NCBI RefSeq assembly: GCF_900115505.1
Contig: NZ_FOWQ01000006.1
Location: forward strand, 186,001-250,000
DNA length: 64,000 bases
Direction: 5' to 3'
From: Geodermatophilus dictyosporus
GTDB lineage: Bacteria; Actinomycetota; Actinomycetes; Mycobacteriales; Geodermatophilaceae
Shown piece by piece: positions 54,679 to 62,202 of this stretch (position 1 is its first letter; each line of letters starts with the position of its first letter). A program made the position numbers and the translations under genes. The notes beneath the pieces are model-generated. The model saw nothing but the letters and a program-made list of their open reading frames with translations, did no database searches and was not told the DNA's origin.

Positions 54679-57114
54679 GTGGTCCTAAAGAAGTCCGACC
54701 TGTATAGCTCGCTGTGGCGCAGCTGCGATGAGCTGCGCGGAGGCATGGACGCCTCGCAGTACAAGGACTATATCCTGACGCTGCTCTTTGTAAAGTATGT
54801 GACGGATAAGGCCAAAGATCCGAACAGCCTGATTGACGTGCCGGTCGGCGGATCCTTCGAGGACATGCTGGCCGCCCGCCAGGACAAAGAGATCGGCGAC
54901 AAGCTCAACAAGGTCGTCACCGCCCTCGCCGAGGCCAACAACCTCGTTAACGTAATCGACCTCGCCGATTTCAACGACGAGGAGAAACTCGGCAAGGGCA
55001 AGGAGATGGTCGACCGGCTGAGCAAGCTGGTCACTATCTTCGACGAACTCGACTTCAAGGGCTCGCGGGCCGAAGGCGATGACCTGCTCGGTGACGCCTA
55101 CGAGTACCTGATGCGCCACTTCGCCACTGATTCCGGCAAGAGCAAGGGCCAGTTCTACACGCCGGCCGAGGTCTCGCGCATCTTGGCCAAGGTCGTCGGC
55201 ATCGGTGCCGACACTCGCCAGGACCAGACGGTCTACGACCCGACCTGCGGCTCCGGCTCGCTGTTGCTCAAGGTGGCCGATGAGGCGCCGCGCGGCATCA
55301 CCATCTATGGCCAGGAGAAGGACAACGCCACCTGGGCGCTGGCCAAGATGAACATGATCCTGCACGGCGACCCAGTGGCTGCCGAGGGCATCATGAAGGG
55401 CGACACCATCACGAGCCCGGCCTTCACGCGGAACGACCAGTTGACGACCTTCGACTTTGCCGTCGCTAACCCGCCGTTCTCGGTCAAGTCGTGGAGCAAT
55501 GGCCTCGAGAAGACCTACGACCGCTTTGAGTACGGCCGTCCGCCAGAGAAGAACGGTGACTACGCCTTTTTACTGCACGTCCTGAAATCGCTTAAGAGCA
55601 CTGGCAAAGCTGCGGTCATCTTGCCTCACGGCGTTCTCTTCCGCGGCAACGCGGAGGCCACGATCCGCCGCAACCTGCTCAAGCGCGGCTTCATCAAGGG
55701 CGTTATCGGCCTGCCACCAAACCTGTTTTATGGCACTGGGATCCCGGCCTGCATCGTGGTGATCGATAAGGAGAACGCCGCTGGCCGAGCGGGTGTATTC
55801 ATGATTGACGCCTCCAAGGGGTACATTAAGGACGGCAACAAGAACCGCCTACGCAGCCAGGACCTGCACAAAATCGTCGATACCTTCAATAAGCAGATCG
55901 AGATCGATCGCTACTCGCGCATGGTGCCGATGAGCGAGATTGCTAAGCCGAAGCACGACTACAACCTCAATATCCCGGGCTACATCGACTCCTCCGAGCC
56001 CGAGGATCTGCAGGACCTGAGTGCCCACCTGCGTGGCGGCATCCCCGACCGCGACCTCGATGCCCTGCAGAACTATTGGGACGCCTTTCCACAACTCCGC
56101 AGCCAGATCTTCAGCCCCAACCGTCCCGGCTACAGCGACCTCGCCATCGATGTCGGCGCGGTGCAGCAGGCCATCTTCGACGCCCCAGGCTTCCACAAGC
56201 TGCGCGACGAAGCCGCAGGCATCATCGAGGACTGGTTCGCCGCGCACCGTGACGCGCTCGCCGGCATCACTGCAGACACAAAGCCGAGTGATCTGATCAC
56301 CACTCTCGGCGACAATCTTCTGGCACGCTTCAAGCCGATGCCGCTACTCGACGAGTACGACGTCTACGAGCAACTCATGTCCTACTGGCACGACACCATG
56401 CACGACGACGTCTATCTCATCATGAGCGACGGCTGGCGGGACGCCGCTATGCCCCGGACGGCCATCGAGGATAAGGAGCGCAAACTCTCCGAGACACCTG
56501 ATCTAGTGGTTGGTGCTGGCCGCAGTGCCGCCAAGTACAAGATGGACCTCATTCCGCCAAACCTGGTTGTCGCGCGCTACTTCGCCGACGAGCAGGCCAA
56601 ACTCGACGAACTCACCGTTGCAGCAGCGGAAGCCTCCCGCGCCGTCGAGGAGTACGTCGAAGAGCACGCCGTTGAGGAGGGACTGCTCGCCGACGCCATG
56701 GATGATGACAAGATCTCGAAGGCTCTCGTCGCAGCACGTCTCAAGGCCGTCACGGCCGGCGGTGATTCCGACGAAATAGTGGCGCTGCGACGCGCCACTA
56801 CGCTGTATAACGCGGAGGCGGATGCCAAGAAGGCAGCCAGGGATGCAGAGGCGGAGCTCAACCTTGCGACTATCAATAAGTACGGCGATCTAACCGAGCC
56901 CGACGTTAAGCAGCTCGTGCTTGACGACAAATGGAGGGCTGTTGTATCGCACCGAGTGGTCGGTGAGGTTGAGGCTCTCACGCTTGATCTTGTCGCACGC
57001 ATCAAGCAACTAGGTGACCGCTATGCGGCGACTGTAAGTGCACTGGATGCCGAATTGAACGGTCTTGAGCTGAAGGTTGCACGGCACCTCTCCGCGATGG
57101 GGGTCGAAGTATGA
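54679..57114 (+). CDS. hsdM: type I restriction-modification system, DNA methyltransferase subunit
   Basis: An 811-residue N6-adenine methyltransferase subunit. The HsdM N-terminal helical domain covers about residues 5-140. The SAM motif I 'DPTCGSGSLL' is at 187-196 and the catalytic 'NPPF' at 264-267. With HsdS it methylates host sites, and with HsdR it forms the restriction complex. It is about 300 residues longer than classical HsdM; the extra C-terminus is rich in Glu, Ala and Lys and predicts coiled coil ('EEQAKLDELTVAAAEAS'-like runs). The GTG at 54679 is used. The stop overlaps hsdS by ATGA. Codon use is less GC-biased than in the core genes. Confidence 0.95.
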   Translation: MVLKKSDLYSSLWRSCDELRGGMDASQYKDYILTLLFVKYVTDKAKDPNSLIDVPVGGSFEDMLAARQDKEIGDKLNKVVTALAEANNLVNVIDLADFNDEEKLGKGKEMVDRLSKLVTIFDELDFKGSRAEGDDLLGDAYEYLMRHFATDSGKSKGQFYTPAEVSRILAKVVGIGADTRQDQTVYDPTCGSGSLLLKVADEAPRGITIYGQEKDNATWALAKMNMILHGDPVAAEGIMKGDTITSPAFTRNDQLTTFDFAVANPPFSVKSWSNGLEKTYDRFEYGRPPEKNGDYAFLLHVLKSLKSTGKAAVILPHGVLFRGNAEATIRRNLLKRGFIKGVIGLPPNLFYGTGIPACIVVIDKENAAGRAGVFMIDASKGYIKDGNKNRLRSQDLHKIVDTFNKQIEIDRYSRMVPMSEIAKPKHDYNLNIPGYIDSSEPEDLQDLSAHLRGGIPDRDLDALQNYWDAFPQLRSQIFSPNRPGYSDLAIDVGAVQQAIFDAPGFHKLRDEAAGIIEDWFAAHRDALAGITADTKPSDLITTLGDNLLARFKPMPLLDEYDVYEQLMSYWHDTMHDDVYLIMSDGWRDAAMPRTAIEDKERKLSETPDLVVGAGRSAAKYKMDLIPPNLVVARYFADEQAKLDELTVAAAEASRAVEEYVEEHAVEEGLLADAMDDDKISKALVAARLKAVTAGGDSDEIVALRRATTLYNAEADAKKAARDAEAELNLATINKYGDLTEPDVKQLVLDDKWRAVVSHRVVGEVEALTLDLVARIKQLGDRYAATVSALDAELNGLELKVARHLSAMGVEV

Positions 57115-58334
57115 CTTCGACATGGGCGACGTCGACCGTAGGCGAGCAATTCGACGTGCAGCTTGGGAAAATGCTCGACGCGGCCAAGAATGTCGGAGTG
57201 CCAAAACCATATTTGGGAAACCGGGCTGTTCAGTGGGGACGGATTGATGTCTCGGCTGGCGGCGTTGTGCCCATGAGCCGGGCAGATATTCAGCGCTACC
57301 GATTGCGAGACGGCGACCTCCTAGTCTGTGAGGGTGGTGAAGTCGGACGAGGCGCGATCTGGCGAAACGAGTTGGCCGAATGCTACTTCCAGAAGGCCCT
57401 CCATCGGCTTCGTGCCAAACATGGCTACGATGTTCGCCTGATGCAGGCGCTGCTGGCTTACTGGTCCTCAACGGGCGCCTTCGCCGACTTCGTAACGCAG
57501 ACGAGTATTGCGCACCTTCCACGTGAGAAGTTCATCCAAATGCCGCTGCCCCTGCCGCCACAGCCGGAGCAGGGCAAGATTGGCGACGTACTACAGGACG
57601 TCGACGACCTGATCGGCACCCTTGAGCGTCTAATCTCGAAGAAGCTTGCGATCAAGCAGGGCATCATGCAGCAGCTCCTGACTGGCAGTGTTCGCCTCCC
57701 AGGCTTTACTGAGCCGTGGCGAGAGGTGGCCGTCGCAGAGCTACTGGAGTTCAAGAACGGCCTCAATAAGGCGAGTCAGTTCTTCGGACGTGGAACTCCC
57801 ATCGTCAACTTTATGGACGTCATGAACGGCCCCATCATCACGGCCGCGGACGTGGCGGGGCGGGTCACGCTTACGCGTGACGAGACTAAGCGGTTCTCCG
57901 CGCGATGCGGTGACGTCTTCTTCACAAGGACGTCTGAAACAATTGAAGAGGTTGGCACGGCTGCGGTGCTTGTAGACGACATACCTGACGCGGCGTTCAG
58001 TGGGTTCATCTTGCGAGGACGACCGCGGTCTACTTCGTTTGACTCGCGGTTCCTCGCTTATCTATTCCAGCTCGATGATGTCCGACGACAGGTCACGGCG
58101 TCGGCCTCGTACACGACGCGAGCGTTAACCAACGGGAAATCATTGAGTCGCGTTCGCCTACTGACGCCGCGCTTGGATGAACAGCGTGCCATCATGGTCG
58201 CGGTCCAGGATGCTGAGCACGAAATCCGCATGCTCAGCGCAAGGTTGAGCAAGACGTTGTCGGTAAAGCAGGGGATTATGCAGGAGCTATTGACGGGCAG
58301 GACACGGCTACCGAACCAGGTGCAGCCGGCATGA
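57111..58334 (+). CDS. hsdS: type I restriction-modification system, specificity subunit
   Basis: A 407-residue specificity subunit with two target recognition domains (about residues 1-150 and 201-355) separated and closed by helical conserved regions. The regions end in near-identical strings: 'IKQGIMQQLLTGSVRLP' at 181-197 and 'VKQGIMQELLTGRTRLP' at 385-401. The two recognition domains define a split DNA site that cannot be predicted by eye. It overlaps hsdM and hsdR by four bases each. The repeat could allow exchange of half-subunits. Confidence 0.93.
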   Translation: MTSTWATSTVGEQFDVQLGKMLDAAKNVGVPKPYLGNRAVQWGRIDVSAGGVVPMSRADIQRYRLRDGDLLVCEGGEVGRGAIWRNELAECYFQKALHRLRAKHGYDVRLMQALLAYWSSTGAFADFVTQTSIAHLPREKFIQMPLPLPPQPEQGKIGDVLQDVDDLIGTLERLISKKLAIKQGIMQQLLTGSVRLPGFTEPWREVAVAELLEFKNGLNKASQFFGRGTPIVNFMDVMNGPIITAADVAGRVTLTRDETKRFSARCGDVFFTRTSETIEEVGTAAVLVDDIPDAAFSGFILRGRPRSTSFDSRFLAYLFQLDDVRRQVTASASYTTRALTNGKSLSRVRLLTPRLDEQRAIMVAVQDAEHEIRMLSARLSKTLSVKQGIMQELLTGRTRLPNQVQPA

Positions 58335-61300
58335 GCGACGTCGGCCAGATTGAGCGGAAGACGCAGAACCGCGTCGTCGCCCTAATGCGGGACGGGCTGG
58401 GCTACGATTACCTCGGCAACTGGGAGACCCGTGCCGGCACCGCGAACATCGAGGTCGAGCTACTCGCTCAGAACCTGCGGACCCGCGGCCACGACGACAA
58501 CCTAATCACCAAGGCGCTCGACCAGTTGAAGAAGGCGGCTGCCCTGGGCGGCAGCCGCGACCTCTACGAGGCGAACCGGGCCGTCTATGACCTGCTGCGC
58601 TACGGCGTGAAGGTCAAGCCGGGCGCCAGCGAGCACTACGAGACCGTCTGGCTCATCGACTGGGCCAACCCGCAGGCCAACCACTTCGTCGTCGTCGAGG
58701 AGGTGACCGTCCTCGGTCAGCACACCAAGCGGCCGGACGTGGTGCTGTACGTCAACGGCTTGGCGCTCGTCACCCTCGAACTGAAGCGCTCGACTGTCTC
58801 GGCGTCCGAGGGCATCCGCCAGACGATCGGCAACCAGAAGCCGGAGTTCATCCGCCCCTTCTTCTCGACGGTCCAGCTGACGCTGGCCGGCAACGACTCC
58901 GAAGGCCTGCACTACGGCGTCATCGACACGCCGGAGAAGTACTGGCTGCACTGGCGGCTGACCGAGGACATCGATCCGGCCACGCGCGCCCAGCTCGACG
59001 CCGAGGGTGCCGGCGTCGAGGGACGCCTCGATGAGGCGCTGGTGCAGCTCTGTGCCAAGCATCGCTTACTCGAGGTCATCCACGACTTCATGGTTTATGA
59101 CTCGGGCGTCAAGAAGACCTGCCGGCCGAACCAGTACTTCGGCGTCAAGGCAGCGCAGGCCCGCATCGCGACCAGGGAGGGCGGGATCATCTGGCACACC
59201 CAGGGCTCCGGCAAATCCCTGACGATGGTCTGGCTGGCCAAGTGGATCCGCGAGTCGCAGGTCGGCACCAACCCGCGCGTCCTGCTCATCACCGACCGCA
59301 CCGAGCTCGACGAGCAGATCGAGGGAGTCTTCAACGGCGTCAAGGAGCAGATCTATCGCACGGACAGCGGCGCGGACCTGCTAGCCACCCTCAACTCGTC
59401 GGCAGAGCCCCTAATCTGCTCGCTGGTTCACAAGTTCCGCGGTACTGGCGACGAGGCGGTCCGGGACGATGCCGAGCGCGACTTCCTGGCCGAGCTGAAC
59501 GCCAAGCTGCCGAAGGACTTTCGGGCCAAGGGCAATCTGTTTGTCTTCGTCGACGAGGCGCACCGCACCCAGTCCGGCAAGATGCACGACGCGATGAAAC
59601 AGCTCCTGCCAGGCGCGCTGTTCATCGGCTTCACTGGCACGCCGCTGCTGAAGGCGGACAAGGCGACCAGCATCGAGACCTTCGGGTCCTTTATTCACAC
59701 CTACAAGTTCGACGAGGCCGTCGAGGACGGCGTCGTGCTTGATTTGCGCTATGAGGCGCGCAACATCGACCAGGACCTGACGTCGCCGGAAGCGGTCGAC
59801 AAGTGGTTCGACGTCAAGACCAAGGGCATGACCGACCTGTCGAAGGCCGAGCTGAAGCGACGCTGGGGCACCATGCAGAAAGTCGTCTCCAGCGAGCCCC
59901 GGGCCAAGCAAATCGTCAACGACATACTGCTTGACATGGAGACCAAGCCCCGCTTGATGGACCGGCGCGGCAACGCCATCCTGGTCGGCGCCAGCATCTA
60001 CCAGGCTTGCAAGTTCTACGAACTGTTCTGTAACGCCGGCTTCAAGGGCAAGTGCGCCATTGTGACGAGCTACGCCCCGAACGCCGGGGACATCGCCAAG
60101 GAAGACGCCGGCGCGGGCAAGTCGGAGAAAATTCGGCAGTACGACATCTATCGCCGGATGCTGGCCGACCACTTCGGCGAGCCGGAAGACGTCGCCATGA
60201 CGAAGGTCGAGGAGTTCGAGAAGGACGTCAAGAAGCGCTTCATCGAGGAGCCGGGCCAGATGCGCCTGCTCATCGTCGTCGACAAGCTGCTGACCGGTTT
60301 CGATGCGCCAAGCGCCACCTACCTGTACATCGACAAGAAGATGCGTGACCACGGCCTCTTCCAGGCCATCTGCCGCGTCAACCGTCTGGATGGCGACGAC
60401 AAGGACTACGGCTACATCGTCGACTATCAGGACCTCTTCAACAGCCTCGAGTCGGCCATCACCGACTACACGAGCGGCGCCCTGGACGGCTACGACGACG
60501 AGGACATCAAGGGACTCCTAACCGACCGCGTCGCCAAGGGCCGGGAGGAGCTTGACGCGGCGCTGGAGCACATCCGGCTCCTGTGTGAGGCGGTGGAGTC
60601 GCCGCGTAACACGCTGCAGTACCAGCACTACTTCTGCGCCGTTGATGCCGGCAACATTGAGCAACTGAAGGCCAACGAACCGAAGCGAGTCGAGCTGTAC
60701 AAGGCAGTCGCAGCGGTCACCCGAGCGTTTGCCAACATCGCCAACGAGCTCGACGCGGCGGGCTACACCGACGCCGAGGCGACAGCCATCAAGGCGGAGA
60801 TCGCGCAGTACGTCGCCATCCGAGATGAAGTCAAGCTGACGGCCAAGGAGAACGTCGACTTCAAGCAGTACGAGGCGGGCATGCGCTTCCTGCTCGACAC
60901 CTACATCCAAGCCGGGGCCTCCAAGGTGGTGTCCGACTTCGAGGACACCGGCCTGATCCAGCTCATTGTGCAGCTCGGCGCTGGCGCCATTGACAAGCTG
61001 CCCCCGGGCATCAAGCAAGACAAGACGGCCGTCGCCGAGGCGATCGTCAACAACATGCGCAAGGTCATCGTCGACGAGCGGGCGCTCAACCCGAAGTACT
61101 ACGACAAGATGTCCGAGCTCCTCAGCGCCCTCATCGAGGAGCGTCGTCAGGGGGCGCTCGACTACCAGGCATACCTGGCCAAGCTGCTCGAGGCTGCCAA
61201 GCAGCTCGGCAGCAAGGAGTCGGACACCAAGTACCCCGACTGGGCGGACAGCGGCGCCAAGAAGGCGCTACTGGACTTCTTCGAGGACCAGCCTGACCTG

Positions 61301-61468
61301 GCGAGGGCGGTCGATCGGACGGTGCGGGAGTCGAAGCCGGACTCGTGGGTCGGCAGCGCGATCAAAGAGCGCAAGGTCCGGAACGCCGTGAAGGCCGCAC
61401 TGCCTGCCAACTTCGACCGGCTGGAGGAGCTGCTCGACCTAGTCAAGGCGCGCCATGAGTACCGCTAG
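58331..61468 (+). CDS. hsdR: type I restriction-modification system, restriction subunit
   Basis: A 1045-residue motor nuclease. The N-terminal PD-(D/E)XK nuclease has D136 in 'RPDVVLY' and E150-x-K152 in 'LELKRS'. The SF2 translocase has Walker A 'QGSGKS' at about 291-296, DEAH at 408-411 and 'GFTGTPLL' as motif III. 'LLIVVDKLLTGFDAPSATYL' and 'QAICRVNRL' carry the later helicase motifs. The C-terminal region is helical and binds HsdM. All key residues are present, so the complex looks functional. It overlaps the metallopeptidase gene by 14 bases. Confidence 0.95.
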   Translation: MSDVGQIERKTQNRVVALMRDGLGYDYLGNWETRAGTANIEVELLAQNLRTRGHDDNLITKALDQLKKAAALGGSRDLYEANRAVYDLLRYGVKVKPGASEHYETVWLIDWANPQANHFVVVEEVTVLGQHTKRPDVVLYVNGLALVTLELKRSTVSASEGIRQTIGNQKPEFIRPFFSTVQLTLAGNDSEGLHYGVIDTPEKYWLHWRLTEDIDPATRAQLDAEGAGVEGRLDEALVQLCAKHRLLEVIHDFMVYDSGVKKTCRPNQYFGVKAAQARIATREGGIIWHTQGSGKSLTMVWLAKWIRESQVGTNPRVLLITDRTELDEQIEGVFNGVKEQIYRTDSGADLLATLNSSAEPLICSLVHKFRGTGDEAVRDDAERDFLAELNAKLPKDFRAKGNLFVFVDEAHRTQSGKMHDAMKQLLPGALFIGFTGTPLLKADKATSIETFGSFIHTYKFDEAVEDGVVLDLRYEARNIDQDLTSPEAVDKWFDVKTKGMTDLSKAELKRRWGTMQKVVSSEPRAKQIVNDILLDMETKPRLMDRRGNAILVGASIYQACKFYELFCNAGFKGKCAIVTSYAPNAGDIAKEDAGAGKSEKIRQYDIYRRMLADHFGEPEDVAMTKVEEFEKDVKKRFIEEPGQMRLLIVVDKLLTGFDAPSATYLYIDKKMRDHGLFQAICRVNRLDGDDKDYGYIVDYQDLFNSLESAITDYTSGALDGYDDEDIKGLLTDRVAKGREELDAALEHIRLLCEAVESPRNTLQYQHYFCAVDAGNIEQLKANEPKRVELYKAVAAVTRAFANIANELDAAGYTDAEATAIKAEIAQYVAIRDEVKLTAKENVDFKQYEAGMRFLLDTYIQAGASKVVSDFEDTGLIQLIVQLGAGAIDKLPPGIKQDKTAVAEAIVNNMRKVIVDERALNPKYYDKMSELLSALIEERRQGALDYQAYLAKLLEAAKQLGSKESDTKYPDWADSGAKKALLDFFEDQPDLARAVDRTVRESKPDSWVGSAIKERKVRNAVKAALPANFDRLEELLDLVKARHEYR

Positions 61469-62198
61469 CGCCTACCTGACCGTCGGCGGCATCGACGTCG
61501 ACGTCGTCTATAAGGACATCAAGCATCTCCACATCGGCGTCTACCCGCCGATGGGCCGGGTGCGGGTGGCGGCGCCGCGTCGTCTTGACGAGGACCAGAT
61601 CCGACTGGCCGTCATCCAGCGGCTGCCTTGGATCAAGCGCAAGCGTGGCGAGTTGCGGAGCGCCCAGCGCCAGTCCGAGCGGGCGATGGTCTCAGGTGAG
61701 TCCCACTACGTCTGGGGCGTCCGCCGCCGGCTGCGGGTGATCGAGCGACCCGGTCGGGGCCACATCGAGCTCGATGGCGACCGACTGCTGCTGTACGTGC
61801 CGCCTGAGACCAACACCGAGGCACGGCGCAAGCTATTGGAGGCCTGGCAACGTCGGCAGCTCCGCGAGGCCATCCCGCCGCTGATCCGCCACTGGGAGCC
61901 GGTGGTGGGCCGAGAGGTGCCGCGCTGGAGCATCCGCCACATGAAGACGAAGTGGGGCTCCTGTAACCGGGAGACGGGCCACATCTGGTTCAACCTGGAG
62001 CTCGCCAAGAAGCACCCGCGGGCGCTGGAGTACATCGTCGTGCATGAGATGGCGCACCTGCTTGAGCGCAACCATGGCGAGCGTTTTACGACACTGATGG
62101 ATGGCTTTCTCCAAGACTGGCGTTCTCGTCGTGACGAACTGAACGCCGCACCGCTTGCAGACGAGGCTTGGACCCATCCTGCCCAGGAGGGCAGCTGA
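61455..62198 (+). CDS. YgjP/SprT-like M48-type metallopeptidase coupled to the hsd operon
   Basis: A 247-residue protein of the YgjP family (DUF45), with the zinc site HEMAH at residues 197-201 and the third ligand probably in 'HGERFTTLM'. 'MKTKWGSCNRETGHIWFN' is the family's conserved strip before the zinc helix. Genes of this family are often found beside type I restriction systems; their role there is unclear, with regulated proteolysis of the restriction subunit a guess. The ATG lies inside the hsdR end (14-base overlap), and four bases separate its stop from the next gene, so all five genes form one operon. Confidence 0.9.
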   Translation: MSTASAYLTVGGIDVDVVYKDIKHLHIGVYPPMGRVRVAAPRRLDEDQIRLAVIQRLPWIKRKRGELRSAQRQSERAMVSGESHYVWGVRRRLRVIERPGRGHIELDGDRLLLYVPPETNTEARRKLLEAWQRRQLREAIPPLIRHWEPVVGREVPRWSIRHMKTKWGSCNRETGHIWFNLELAKKHPRALEYIVVHEMAHLLERNHGERFTTLMDGFLQDWRSRRDELNAAPLADEAWTHPAQEGS

Positions 62199-62202
62199 CT
62201 AT

